A DNA stretch of 64,000 nt, taken from assembly GCF_023101765.2 (NCBI RefSeq), contig NC_064217.1, positions 10,823,788 to 10,887,787 on the forward strand, in the 5' to 3' direction. Both the position numbers and the translations under genes were made by a program. Positions within the stretch are counted from its first letter, which is position 1. Every line of letters begins with the position of its first letter. The DNA is from Spodoptera frugiperda (taxonomy: Eukaryota; Arthropoda; Insecta; Lepidoptera; Noctuidae). The notes beneath the pieces were generated by a model. It did not search any database and was not told the origin of the DNA. It saw only the letters and a program-made list of their open reading frames with translations. This document shows positions 1-14,300 of the stretch, in pieces.

Positions 1-3000
1 TCAATGTCAAATGATTGTTATTTTGACTGGGTTCAGTAATATTTCTTAATTATGTTAATTTATAATGAATGCCAAAATTTGTTTGAAGATTGTGTAATTC
101 GATTTACATTTTATGTTTGCTATGTAAGTATCGATTTTTCATAGGGATGTGATCGGCGAGTTGACGACGCAACTGGGCGTCCAATTAATTACGGAGTCGG
201 TCTGTAGCTACCTATACATAGTACGAATTTTACGTCCGAACGCTCTGTTGCAAAAATATGAGAGGACCTTGGAAATTTTCTTTAATATGTATGAATACAA
301 AACAAAAAATACATAAAAGAACTCTCTGTTTGAACACCTTGTCTTTATGCGAATCAGTTGTTCACAGCAATTTAACATATTGTTGCTTTTAGTGCCCGTA
401 CTCAACCACCGTTATCAACAAGCTAGATAGATGCCTGTAATCAAGTAATTTGTATTTTACTTTGCAACGTCTGAGTTATGGCAGTTACGCGTGATGATTA
501 GCATAAGAATAACCGTACGTAGCGTTAAGACCCACCTCAAAGTCTCACACTTTTTCCAAGAATACGGTAATTATTTTTGCTATAAGTTCATTAGTAGTCT
601 GCGACTGTATGAAGAAGCTATAGAATGTTTCTTGATACACCGCTCAGATTCCGATCAATATTATTCATTTTCGCTTTTATGATCACATGCAGACCGTCCC
701 GTACGGACCGTGCGGTACACTTAACTTAGTTATATCATTTGTTAGAACACAAACGAACATGCATTTATAAAATGTACATTTGTACCCGAATTCGATACGC
801 ACGTATAGTAAATCACAAGTCTGATACTGAGTCTGAGTCCGCTTTAGATTTAGGAACGCTTTTTTCGTATCTGACCTCACATTATGGTTTTAAACCATGA
901 AGAATTAAGTATAAGAAAATCTTAAATATTGTTTGAAAATAATAGCAGCTCGTAAAAATGTAGTAATCGCATATTTTGTGGCTGTTTCACACTCGTAAAT
1001 ACCCATTGAATGCTGTTACTACGTAGAAGAAGATCGAAGTTTAGTACACTTTAAAACAATTGGTGTTTTGAAGTATTTTTAACATTAGGCTCACACGCGG
1101 TCATGCATTTACGTAGAATCCAAGGACGATGTCAGTTTTTTTTATCGCATTTTTTTCATCAAGTTTATCGTACAGGTGCTATGGTAATGAGTCGTCTATT
1201 AAAACAGTCTAGCGAGTTTTTTTTTATTCGTCACCAGCTAGAATCGGTATACAACTTTAATAAGCAGAACATTTAAAAGGTCTATCGCCAGAAACTCTCG
1301 TATGTTGGGCCTTTAATTATATTATTATTCTGGTAAGCAAATCACGCTACGAAATCGATTTAGTTTGTTTTGTATAAAAGTCTGCTCGTTGTTACAGTAA
1401 TTAATCTCAATACACGTCGAGTCTTGTCTAGTTAATCTCATTGATTACTTCAGCTCGTTTGGTACGTCTCAGAGTCCAATATTCAATTGAATGCAAAAAA
1501 CCTGGTAACTAAATAAAAAGTGTCTCGCTTGAACAGAATCTTCTGATATCCTTGGAGACGCATAGGCAACAGATTCTCATAAATTCTTGCGATGTCTATC
1601 TATCAATCTTGGGATATTAACATGTTATGACGTGTTCCCTGTTCCCGTTATCCCAGATTTATGGCGGCGGAAGCTGTTGTGGGCAACGACTATACCGAAA
1701 TAGACTAGGTACAGGACCTAAACAATGAACGACATGTGAAATTGTTTTCACATCGACAGCACTCACATTGGTTTTAACAAACTTTTGCCAGATCGATAAC
1801 TACATATGTATTTTCATATTATTTAATTAGCGATAAGCAGCTTATTTGTTCATAAAACAATAGGTATACATGGATAGAGAAATAAATGAAACGCAAAAGG
1901 TCAAGGCTAAAATATTGTCGCGTTTCTTGAAAGTAGCTACACAAAGTAAATGTCTAAATTTTGGAATTATAGGTAGATATCCACAAACAAGATTTTAATT
2001 GTAAAATACAGCGAGTATAAGAGACCGGTTTTAGAACGTGTTGGAACTACAATACCGGCGATAAAAATAAAATATCACTCATTGATATTCTGAAACTGAA
2101 AATGTAAGCAACTGTTGGGGCAAATAATACAAGCCAAAATGTGTTTACGTGTTCGTTCATAATTGATTAGTTGGCTTGGGGACACGATGGCTCATTCCTA
2201 GTTGACACAACAAAAAATACAATTACGAGTAAAGAACTACATTTATTTTGTTTTCTAATTTATTACATGTTTAAAACATTATGATCGACAGTCAACTTGC
2301 TAAAAGATATTAAAATTGGTGTGGTTAACTTCCCGGAAATGACGGACGCGACAGTAAAATACTTCAAAGAGTATTGCAAATGTTGCTTTTATGGTTATTT
2401 TATCACTCTGACGACACGCCAGCTGGAATTATAAGAGTGTAATTGGCCTCTTTCCATACGAGGCACGCTACGTGATACGGGAACAGGTAGAAGGAAAGGT
2501 GTAATGAATCCCTTGGGCAAATTTAAAATTTGCTTATTTTATAAAATTTCCATCAAGATGTTTAGTACTTATTCGTTATTTTATGTTTAGTTATCTGTTA
2601 AACGTATTGGATAATGGAATAAATGGAGCACCAGCATTTATTTCGAAGGTGCTATATATTTTTATCGAGAATGTGAAGATTCCTTTCGATCCGTTGGAAC
2701 GTTATTATTAAAGATTATTGCTTCCTAATGTATAAGATAAACATGAATCGCGCTTCGAATGTCATAATTCGAGGCCGTTATGTATTCGCGTGCACGAAAA
2801 ATGTTTTAAACACGACTTTATAGTTTCGAGTTTATGCTAACATTATGTTTGTAAAATAAATCATCCCACGGAAGTTATGTGTGGCATGTTGATATGCAGA
2901 TCTGAATAATCGTTGTATCTGGCTGTGTTGGATTGTCAACGTCCAATCGACTGATTGTAAAATTATTTGGTGAATAATTAAATTATGGAATGCTAATTTT

Positions 3001-5350
3001 ATAATATGCAAAGTATAAGAGATTATTGGAAATAAAATAATGACGTAGGTTAGGTTAGAATATCCCTCCTTGTAATGTCCAGTGTCACGAATGTTCCCAG
3101 AGTATAAACCACTAAGTGTTTCTACTAGTCAAATGGACACAACTTTTCTGTAGACATAAGATGAAAAAAGAGATTAGAAGGATGTAAGGCCACTTGATTG
3201 TGATATTTCTGGTAACTTCCAGTACCTAGTGTAAGAACTTTGGTTCTAAACCTAAATTAATGCTTATTGGATTACTGTCACAGGGTGTTTTTGATATGTA
3301 TTTTTAACGTGCATCTGTTTGATTGCAAATTATTTACCCTGTGTATTATGGAACATAGTTCTTGTGAAGGCATAATAAATTAAATAAATAGTCAGCAGTT
3401 AGTAATGGCACTTTGGCAAATTGATTATTTTTACTAAATTAAAATATTATTGTACACGTAACTCTTATTACCTGTTACCGTGTGATACATATTTACGAAA
3501 GTTAGTCTTAAACACACTGTAACGGGTGAAGAAAATTACGCAAGTGCCGTGAGAATTGAACCACCGAGAAATTTCCTGTCTATTGTATAAATGTGCGATC
3601 GATTTGTCAAATGTGCTCTTGGCTAATTTGCAGTACCCAGTACCACTCCTGTTTTACCACAAAGATGTTTTATGTATTGTATAAAATTGTATTCTGTCTA
3701 CTTAGACGTATCGCTAGGTGGCCGTAGGCTGCTGTAAAGAGAACAATAAAACTATTTATAAATGGGTCACTTTTACACTCTCCATAGAACAGTATATTTT
3801 CGATGTGTTTGTACGAGATACAGCTCGGTGGACAGAAGTGTTTGTTCTGTAAATATTTAGCCTGTAAGAGCACTTTTACTGGTTTAGTTAAGTATATTTT
3901 TACATCGCACTGACATAGTATTTTAGTTATGCAGTATTTAATAAATTGTTTTTACATAAAGGCCACGTTTCATTTGTTACCCTTGTACAGCAGATAAGAG
4001 AAAGTGATAACTGAGTGTAATGAACACTTAATTGGTTACAATCGGCTTGATGGAGTTCAAGAACACGACCTGCTATTGAATGGAGCGAGTTCTTTGCGGA
4101 GTAGGTACCAACCCACTTGTACGCGTTTTTGCAATGAAAATTAATCCACCCACCTAATATTTGTTTATCATGATATAGATATTTTATGTAACGTAGGTGA
4201 CATAAAACCCACAATAATTTGGTATAGTTAAAATTACAACTAATAACACTAATGATTACATAAGCTGATATAGCAACAAAAAAGGCAGTAAAGTAATTAA
4301 ATTAATTATGTACCTATCTGATACAGATAATTTTTATGTAATACTAACCTACAGATAGAATTACGACATCGGTACCTACTTATTGTAAAAAATCTCGCGG
4401 TTTGTCGAGCACATTCCTACCTTTGATTCATCATAGAAAGGTACCGTTGGACACATGGAGTATTATGCCCATTGGCGCACCTGCATAATAATATTATGTA
4501 GGTAAGATACCACCTACCATCATGACTAAAATAATATGGAATCAATAAATCATCTCAAAAATTCTAGAGATTCTAGCAAACAATAAAGAAATTTTAACCA
4601 CCCTCTTATTTTTATACAATAGGTACTTATGTGCACCTACTGAGCCCATGGCCTGAAATATTTCTGGAAACTGATACACCTATACCGCCCTGCACCCACG
4701 ACTCGGGCTTCAACTGAACTTTCAGAATAAATAATTCCCACCTCATTTATTTGAAACCTCATGAACATGAACTAAAAGGGCTTAATTTCGAATTTCCCCA
4801 TCACGAACATCTGTCATGGCTACACAAGGTATAAAACGCGACGCATGTTTTCTTAATCTGAATAAAAAATATAGCCTTTATACGTTAGTCACGGAATGAG
4901 TCGGTAGCGTGTTTAGTAAAACTGTTACAACTTTTGACTTGAATTATTCATTGAAAGTGACGGCTCCTCACTAGAACTTGGATCAAAAAGTAACTGGAAT
5001 GTCCGCATCAATTAAAAACTAAAACCAGCCGAAGGAACAACTAGGTCTACATAATGATTATCTTGAATATGCTTTCCAATCGACCCCAGTTGGCAAACCG
5101 TTAGGAACGTGTTATTTTAACTGACTCCATGACACGTAACAAAGAATTTCTAGACAGGCATGAGTCCCAGTCGATGCGTTGTGTATTTTGGTACAAGATT
5201 TGCATCTAAATGGTAGTTGCTAATATGAATTAATAATTTAGATTCTTTTCAAATACGTGTAAAACAAGACTTCCTTGGTTAAAGGTCAGGAAAGAAAATA
5301 AGAGGTATAAGGAAAAGGAATAATAAGACTTCATAAAAAGCTTAATCTAG
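1..5350. other. Left intergenic stretch, no gene seen
   Basis: AT-rich DNA with stop codons frequent in all six frames. The few open stretches (up to about 95 codons) lack recognisable domains, splice partners or codon bias. I see no RNA gene or clear transposon ends here. It lies downstream of the slpr 3' end, so very long 3' UTR sequence cannot be excluded. Confidence 0.5.
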
Positions 5351-5353
5351 GTT

Positions 5354-5359
5354 TTTATT
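5354..5359 (-). terminator. slpr: Candidate distal poly(A) signal of slpr
   Basis: The plus strand reads TTTATT, which is AATAAA on the minus strand, about 2.2 kb downstream of the slpr stop codon. It is the first canonical AATAAA I found on that strand below the stop. Its use is inferred only; a variant signal lies much closer to the stop at 7271. Confidence 0.25.
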
Positions 5360-7540
5360 TGTCGATTCAACGTACAGACGTAAGGCATCCTCCCACCTCA
5401 TGTTATTGGCACACAAAACCTTTACACTCGTCTTAAACGCATCTCTGATTACAATAATATCACTTCAAAACATATGGAATGTATATAAAACAGGAATGCC
5501 CCGTAAACTACATTTTCCTTCGAAGTACGTTCGCCAGTCGTTCGTAACCACATCGATTACCAGCCAGATATTAAAATAAAATAAAAATTCAGGACTAGAG
5601 TTTTTTTAAGTAAACGCGCCGTGAATCTCAGATAAATATTTACATAATATCGTTTTAATCGTTGACTCAGAATTTGTGACTTGTTAAACTGAAACTTAAT
5701 TTTACAAGAGATTCTTACGATAATTTGGTTACGTTTTGGTTTGTACTAAACATGGAAATAAGAGATAATGTAAACAAAACACTGGACGACATTGGCACTG
5801 GTTCAAGCTAACTTAACAAATTATACTACATACAACCATACATATGATTTCCGAATATACAATACTTCGAATACTGTATACAATACTGTTACATTCACGA
5901 CGATTTGTTTATAAATAATAAAAATATAATTAAATTAAATATGGACGCAAAATAATTTCACATATTGCACATGTAAATAATAAAAATTGAAAGAATAAAT
6001 ACATCTCTTCAGTTGTCAATAATGATTTTACTGGCCATAATAAATAATAGAAAGAATTAATTTTGATAAAATCGTTCCTCTCCATGGCATAATCTCTATG
6101 TACCGTTCCAGCAAACATTAGGCACTGATTCGGGCTAACAATAATTACCAAAGCTAACATTATTCGAATGTTCCGATATACATCTTAATTTATAATTTAC
6201 TCGCTAATTTAAGTGATAATTTCAAGCTTCCCGACATAGGCCTTCATGTGAACGGAACCATGTGTCACCTGCTCGATGGTGGAGTAATCCAGTGCACCTC
6301 GGGTAAGCGTAATATCGAATATAATATCAATGTTTAGCTGGATATGCAATATTTAGGATTTCCGCAAACTTCCGACTAGTATTTTTACCTAATTTACATT
6401 ATTTATGTGGGATATAAAAGCTGCTCACAATACTAGGTACTAATGTTACTGATACTCTTCAGTAAAAAATATCTAACGTTTTGTACAAAATGCATACAAC
6501 TTAGTGATATAAGTTACATAATATATTAATTGTTAGTTTCAAAATATACACTGATTACGTTGAATTAAAAATATGTTTTTTTTTCTCCATCTCGTGTTCA
6601 AACACGACGACACTTACATATACATTTGTACTATTTATAAATTTAACGAAATTAAAGAAAACTCGCATCTAAACGAAATTTACTCGTCGGCTGTACTTTA
6701 GCTCAAACGCCAGATATTTACAATTTGTACAACGCTGTTTGTGCCTACACGGATTCCTCTTAACTAACATCAAACCAGAACTAATGTAAAATAATCAGAA
6801 TATTTCATGGAGCAAGGAAGCCTCGATGTATTAAGTGTTTGAGGCAATACAATACTTTGAACTCACGCTAACACACTCGATAATGTACAGATCAGTTTGT
6901 CATTACGTATGTTTGCCTCACGAAGCAACCTTGTCCATGTAAATCTCGAAATAATCACATCTAACTACTAGATCACGCAACAAGGAATAATATCAATATG
7001 TCCGCGCGATAGGCACTGTGAAAGAGCGATTCGCTTTACATTGACGGCTAAATACATCTTATTATGACAACGTATCATACAAAATGTACAATGGAAACTA
7101 CGCATACATTAAATAATGAACACAATCGCGTTTATACATTAGCTTATTGCAGTAATTCGTAGCCAAAGACTCCTTACACTTATGTTGTACAGTCCATTAA
7201 AGGAAACCTGATAAAAAGTAAATTCCTCTGTAATATTGTCACACTGCCTCGTGAGGATATGTATGTGTTATTTAATGGTTACAGTACTGGAGCCAGCGAT
7301 GGAACAACCTCGATATTAAGTACTAACATTTTAGTCATTGAAATAACACTCGGTTAAATGCAATAAACAACCTTCCAGTGAGTCCACAGTCACAAGCCCG
7401 CCTTGGCTACGTCACTAACATCAAAGTGCGTAAAGTCACTGTAAATAAACATGGTGAAGCGAAGCGTTCCACGGACTACCCGCAAGCGTATGTACAGTCC
7501 CGCGTCAGACGAGGTAGTCGTCGAACTTCTTGAGCCTTCG
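5360..7540 (-). other. slpr: Presumed 3' UTR and downstream flank of slpr
   Basis: There is no coding signal between the slpr stop codon and the first canonical minus-strand AATAAA. The minus strand carries Pumilio-like TGTAAATA octamers near 5636 and 6714 (seen as TATTTACA on the plus strand). These fit a long regulated 3' UTR, but such octamers also occur by chance in AT-rich DNA. The extent of the UTR is unknown. Confidence 0.35.
7271..7276 (-). terminator. slpr: Candidate proximal poly(A) signal of slpr (ATTAAA)
   Basis: TTTAAT on the plus strand is the common variant hexamer ATTAAA on the minus strand, about 265 nt beyond the slpr stop codon. It would give a short 3' UTR. Use is not demonstrated. 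Confidence 0.28.
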
Positions 7541-8395
7541 CTACGTGTGTCGCGAGGGCCGGCGCTCGGGCTCCATGGTCTCCGGGCTGAACCGCACGCG
7601 CGACGTGGAGCCGCTGGACGCGTCGCGCGCCGACACGTACGAGCTGTCCGTCTCGCTCGTCAGGCTGTCGGGCGGCGTCGGGTTGGTGGGCGTGCCGCCG
7701 CCCGAGCCGGAGCCCGACGCCGACGACTTCTTGTTGTACTTCTTCAGGCTCGACCGCAGCTTGGTCGGCGCCAGCTCCAGGCCCAAGTTCGCGGGCCGCT
7801 CCACTTCGCTCTTCTCTTGCGAGTCTTGTCTATAAAAGTCTCTCGGTAAGGAATAGTCGTTCGATTTACGTGGGTACTCAGTCTTGGGTCTGTAGTCGTC
7901 TCTCTTCTCTTTACTTCTATACTGCCGGGAGGGAGAGAACTCTTCGGGGTGGGAGTTAGAAGCGGAGGAGTTCGACGGAGTCCGTCTGTGTGTGAGGTAC
8001 TGTGGCGAGGGCCTGTAGTCCGGGGTGGGTTCCCTGTACTCGAAGGAGCACTCGTCGTAGCCGTAGTACGGGTGCTTGACGACGTAGTCGGCGGTCCGGT
8101 CGTACGCGTAGGGCTCCGCTCGGTAGAAGTAGTCCCTGTCTTGTGAGGGCGAGGGTTGGAAGTTTTCCCTGTAGTTGTGGTAGAGGTCGGCGAGATGGTC
8201 AGAGGTGGAGGAGGAGGTCCGTCGCGGCGAGGGCGTGGGTGGCTGCGTGGAGGTGTAGTTGGTGCCGAGCCCGGACGTGCCCGACAGGGGCTGCGCCGAG
8301 TGGCCGTAGCCGGACGAGGACGATGGGTGCGCGTAGTGGGTCGGGGAGTCGGTGAACCTGATCGGTTTCTGTTCATCTGACTGCAGGCCCGAGAT
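7541..8395 (-). CDS. slpr: slpr exon 11: C-terminal tail and stop codon
   Basis: This exon encodes residues 686-969, ending in TAG at 7541-7543. The acceptor is ATTCCAG before 8395 and it starts in phase 0. The translation is rich in Ser, Pro, Tyr and Arg, with many SP/TP dipeptides (candidate proline-directed kinase sites) and repeated YRP/YRE-type motifs. It is predicted to be disordered. The DNA is GC-rich and open over 855 nt, unlike the flanking intron. A 229-codon open stretch in another minus-strand frame (7744-8433) is an overprinting artefact of the GC-rich codons. This exon has no ATG, GTG or TTG in frame before 7804, so ORF callers miss its first part. Confidence 0.85.
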   Translation of the reverse strand: MSGLQSDEQKPIRFTDSPTHYAHPSSSSGYGHSAQPLSGTSGLGTNYTSTQPPTPSPRRTSSSTSDHLADLYHNYRENFQPSPSQDRDYFYRAEPYAYDRTADYVVKHPYYGYDECSFEYREPTPDYRPSPQYLTHRRTPSNSSASNSHPEEFSPSRQYRSKEKRDDYRPKTEYPRKSNDYSLPRDFYRQDSQEKSEVERPANLGLELAPTKLRSSLKKYNKKSSASGSGSGGGTPTNPTPPDSLTSETDSSYVSARDASSGSTSRVRFSPETMEPERRPSRHT

Positions 8396-11300
8396 CTGGA
8401 ATGAAGATAAGATGTAAGATCCCAGTCAAACATTTCTATCGCTACTAAATATATCTGTGCTCCAGTCTCATGACACTTACAGGGGAGCCAGTGATGGCGT
8501 TGAGCGGCGCCCGTAGATGTCTGGTAGGTCCGTGGTACGTGTTGTGTGCGTACCCAAACCCCTCGTATACTGACGAACTCAGCGGATCCGGCTCTATTTC
8601 TGGTCTGAAAGTAAACAGGTTAAAATGTTTATACCCTATGCGCCGTAACAAGGTGCGGCTGACAGATGCCTGTATGACGTTGACGTCTCTTTAGGGATGG
8701 ACATAGAAAATCTTTTTTATCGCTATCGATACTCGCAGCATACATTTAATTCTCTTTAATTTTTTTTATTAAATGTGTGTGTTATTTAGTTGTGCAGTGT
8801 AACTACGTGTATATACTTGTCAAAATAAATATTTTATGACCGAGCCCTGAGGTGTTTCAGAGTTTCAGTTTTACAGAACCGTGAAGAATATAAGTGTATA
8901 TTAGTTTGTATATGTTACTAAAGCAACCACGATCTTTCAGATTAAGTACCACCACGCATTATCAAAGGCGCCGGAAAAGTCTACTACATATTTGTGCTCA
9001 GATAAAGTCACTGTGGTTCGGGCAGAGAGAGCCGCGTCTACAGTAGATTTACCCACATAATTAAAGGTTTTTTAAGAGTGATAATTGAACGACGCACGAT
9101 TTTCGTTTTTTATTCTAAAAATCATCGACTACCTATCTATCGTAGCAGTACATCCCATCACTAAACACGACTATGGATTTACGTTATACGCATAACACTT
9201 TACTTTATTTTTCATTTCATTAGATTTTATTTAAAGACTAGAACATTCCGGTTGGTTTTAATTTAATTAACTACACTTCCGAATGATTTAACATAATACG
9301 AATGTGATACAGCTAATATAGTAAGGCATAATTTTTAAATCGCAGCAACTTTCAAGAGTGATACGAAACGTTACTGAATCTGTCAGCCGCACCTTGTTAC
9401 GGCGCATAAGGTATAGTATCAAGGTAGAATATGATTATTGCATTTTCTTCAGTCTGTTATATAGAAGATCTTATAGAGAAGATCTTGGGGAGCAAGTCTC
9501 TTCAGCCTTCTAAATAATTATATTTCTGGGTGGTTTTACCATTAAACTTCTTGCCAGTTGGTTTGGGTGGTTATTTAGTCTCTTGGAATAGGTAAGTAAG
9601 GACTCGTTTCATTTCTTCCGTAACTGTATTAATTTTTAGATCTCGGCGTAGGTGAGATTCGATTCGAAAAAGTCAGCCTCTCAAGTGATAATAAACAAAA
9701 AAATCCAAGATAGAAAAGTAACAAATACCTATGCGGTTGTAACGTCGGATGTAGCGGGCTGACATTGGATACTCTGACGTCGTAGCCGGCGGCCACCCCG
9801 CCCAGCAGCGCCGCCATATTGTACAGCACCAGCTCTATTATACTCGGCTTCTTGAACTTGTAACCTGTAAGTTGTATAAATAATAATTAAACATTCCCGT
9901 AACTAGTAGCTAACACTCATGTTTCCTAATTCCCAAATGTTTACAAATTAAACACCAGAATTTAAGATTCATTACCATTGATACTGCCTACCACATACTA
10001 CAATTTATTCATAAATTAGTTTAGTAGTCTAACTTCATATTGAAAATATTGGACATGAATCCCAAGACGCGCAGAAAGTAAGCTCAAAACTGACTCTTAA
10101 TGAATTTATTGATTACTGCTTTGCAGTTTAAAGTTACAATAGTAATTTTTCATTATCAGACAATACTTTTTTAATCTTAATCATTATATTAGATCTAATC
10201 CAATAAAATATATCTAATCAAAATTATCACACTATCCAATCTAATATCGTACACCTTTACATATAATTATACTAGTCACCGTTGCCATACTCCGTCGGCG
10301 GAAATTTTTAAAAAATTATTTGTACTACCCCTAACATTTATGGGGATGAAAAATAGATGTTGGTCGATTCTCATAGATACCGGATAAGCACAAAAATTTC
10401 ATCAAGCCGTTTCGGAGAAGTATGGCAACGAAAACTTTGACTATTAGATAACTCATCAAATCTTTAGTAAGAATCTTCACAATCACATACCTTCAGTGCT
10501 ATACAGCGTGGGCATGGGCACGGAGTACCTGGAGGCGGTGGACAGCGGGAACTCCGGCCCCCAGTCGTCCGGACTGAAGTCTGTGTAAGGAAGAAAACAA
10601 CCTATGTGAATGGAAACATAGGCGTTAGTGTGTTTGTGTGCGTGCGTGACTTTATATACCAGTCGCGGAGTACTGATGTGAAATATTTACAACTATAGTC
10701 ACTATATAACATGTTTTGGTATGTGACTAGGATTAAATTGTTGAATGATGTGACTTGGAATGTTTTGCTAAATAATTAATGAATATCGAACTTGATAGTA
10801 GGCTTTAAGGTACATTTTTGTAAACGTCTTATTTCTATTTTAATATGACAGTAACAGATGATGTTATTATAAAAACCAATAGAAATCTTTTTAGTATCCA
10901 ACCCTTGGTATAAAAAACTAAGAACCCACTAGAGATGTCATTTTTTTAAATAGACTTGTCTGTGAGTTGTCTTGAACTTGTAACTCATGCCAACAACAAG
11001 CACTGTTAATAATACAACTAATTGATAGTCAATGGCACTATTTCTGACATCTATGTAATAAAACAGGTATCTAAAAACATCAAAACTAACTAGGAAACGA
11101 GTAATAAACACTACCTCTACATCTAGAATAAATACTAAAAAAACATGAAATTCGAAAGACATCAACATTTTTAGTCACAACGGAAAATGAATCTTATCAA
11201 AAAGTGTTATAGAGTCCAATATTTCACATCAAAACTACGTAGACAGTACATAATAGCTATTTATACACCGTTATATACAAGGAAATAAACATATTCAAAT

Positions 11301-14300
11301 CAATAGCAAGGTGTGAAGTGAACCAGTGTATAACATTAATATATGTATAAACGATATTTAATGAAAAAATAGAGGAAAAATAACGATAATAAAAGACCTT
11401 GGACATTTATAGAAATATATAACAATAATAAAACATTCATTCTTCCTCTATTTTCGTTAATAATCATGCAAGATAAAACAAACGAATCATACTATACATG
11501 CCAAACAGTTCATTCAAATAAAAAAGCAATAAAACAAATGATAAATAACAAACAAAATAATAATAATAAAAAAATCAAAGAATCTATCATACTTACATTG
11601 TGCAAATAAATTGTATAACACTTTTAAACTTATTATAACAAATCGGAAAATATCATTTTGTTAATAAATAATATTCATTGTTATAATTTCTCAACCTTTC
11701 CCGATTAGGATAGCCATAGTGAGCAAGCGTAAGCGCGTCCAACACCGGTTTGTTTAATCTGTTCTATTATTTAATTATCTGTACTCGTAACTCTGTAGTC
11801 TATGGCTCTCGATGTTCAATGGTTAAGGGGATCGTGTTAGTAACTAATGATTAGTAGACCCATGTTAAAAAAATACACCAATTTCGATTTTATGGAAAAG
11901 GTTTATTTGATATATAAAAAAGAATCTATATAACTATGAAAGAACCAGATCACCGAAGAGCTATCTTTTTTACATATTGGTTTTCGAGCGTCTTATAATA
12001 TTGTCGAGGTTAGGCTGTCGTATGTCCCGGCCGGTGAACAAACCCGAATCAATTTAAAAAAACATCCTAATGAACAACAAGAATTAAATGCATCCCCGAA
12101 ACAAAAGTTAACAAGCTAATTCAGAGTCTAAAATCTTCACGTTAAACACCCAATTTTAAACAACAATACGTACCAAAATATCTTGCAACAAAGACTAGTC
12201 GGTAAGGTCGAAAATTGTATAACAGATAGTCCCTTTTTCTGGTTGAAGTCGGGACATACGCGCAGTCGTTTACCTTAGGACATGACGTGACGTGACGTGA
12301 GCCTCTCGATAAGGTATATCGTATAGTAATACTATTGCCACCACCGCCAAGAACATTGTTACTGAATGTTACAGGGGATACAGTCCGTATTCTGTACATA
12401 GCTACTAACACTTGGATTCCTATATGATTTCATCAAAAATATATCTGGACGATTTTATATCGGACGCTACAATAAACAAGCAAAAATCAATCTATCTACC
12501 AAACACAAAATGTTCTATTGCACTACAAAAATCATATAGACATCCAAATACACGTTATTAGATATCGGAATCATTGTAAACATTTGAAAGCGTGCCATAT
12601 GACGTGGTGATAAAAGCGAAATTTATATAACTAACAAATAAGTAAGTACAACAGATACATATATATCTTAAAAACTGTATATAGCATATACTATGAACTG
12701 GTAAGCATGCATAGCACTTATAGATAACGTGTTTAAAATTAATAAAAAAAAAAACTTGGCTGAAAGCAAACAAATGCTTACAATTTACAAACGAAAAAAA
12801 AAAATATAAATATAAAAAATCAAAACTGATTCTAGATTACTGTAATGATAAAAATTACAAACTGTGCTCTATGAGGCGGCCAGTCAACGACAAAAGAAAA
12901 ATAAAACGTTCTAATTTCAAACGTTGAAAACAATATGTCTGCCGCTTCTATTGTATTTAATAGAAGGTCCAATCATTTTGAGGTTAGTGCGTCGTGGACT
13001 GGCCGCGGCATGGCATAATAAAGTAAACAAAGAGCTATACTTAGCATACAGAGTACCACACGGTCGACACAACAACATGATACAATCAATTCCAAACAGT
13101 ACTATCTAACTTATACTAGTGTTCCCTTACAATCGTCACAACTTGCCAACGAGTTTGTGACACGGACCGAACGCGCTCTAATCCCGCCAATTGAGACTGT
13201 CGTGTAATTTAATACTAGGAATAACGTAGCTGAGTCATCATGCAAAAATGACAAAAAAAAACGCAAATAAAATTTGTACCGACTATTATTACAACACTAG
13301 ACAAATGTTTGACTTAATTTAGAAAATAAAAACTCAACGATAACAGTTCATATTTACACTGTTGTAATTTGTCTAATGAAGTAATAAAAGTACAGATTGA
13401 AGCACGAAATTACATATTGGAACACATCTATAGTGCTATCTCTGTTAGATGTTGCAAAAGAACGTATGTTTAACAGAGACAGTACGATTTGTTTCAAGTT
13501 CAATATGTAATTTGATGGCGAAGACTTTATATGGTATATTTTAGTGCCTTTATACTGTGTATGGCCAGTCTCATACACATTCGAGACTATCCAATTAGAA
13601 CGCGTTCATTTAAATTAAGAAAATAATATACTCACAAGGATAGAGCAAGTTGTCTTGAGAAGTTCCTTTAGCGCAGCGAAAAAAAAAACAAAATGGCGGA
13701 CGTTAAACAAAGAATTTACTAAAAAGAAACAATCGAACAATTCGGTTATCGTTTCCCTTTTCAAATAAATCCATCATAAAGAAAAAATAACGCATTTTCT
13801 TTTTGACGTACTTATTTTAATATTTTTTTATAAAATTTGGCAAGATCCAAAAAACTAAGTTCGCGGTCAGTCGAATAATTCACAGTAACGTAGTTTTTTA
13901 TTTAATTTAAATAGAAGTAACTTAACGATTTACTAACTAAGAGATAAATTATTTACTAGTTTGTCTACCGTTCGTCTTCCGCGCCTTAAATGCTGGATTA
14001 TTTAATTGTTACTGTTTGTTTGGCCAAAAACTACAATACGTCCAATCAGGAACCCTAGGTCCATAGTTTTAAAGTTTAGATTCGTATGAAGAACAAGCCA
14101 GAAACTACTACTACTCATGAAGCCTCAGATTTGAAAATAAGTCTTCTAAAATGCATGCTAACATCATAGGAATGTTTCGTAGCAGGAATAAACGTACAAA
14201 AATTAATACCACTAACATTCTAAGGATTTTTTTTTCAATTATTCTTAGCATAGATGCGATTTGGATTAGTCACAAAAAGACAAAGGTTAAAACACAAATC

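Noticed and set aside
5461..5580. TATATAAAAC followed by CCAGTCGTTCG, considered as a promoter on the plus strand
   Set aside because: The spacing between the TATA-like and initiator-like motifs is too long, and no open frame or donor follows.
7451..7849. 132-codon plus-strand open frame
   Set aside because: It is antisense to slpr exon 11 and arises from GC-rich codons; the Arg/Ala-rich translation has no domain.
7744..8433. 229-codon minus-strand open frame, one of the longest in the window
   Set aside because: It overlaps slpr exon 11 in another frame. The translation is Thr/Arg/Pro low-complexity, and only the exon 11 frame joins in phase to the kinase exons.
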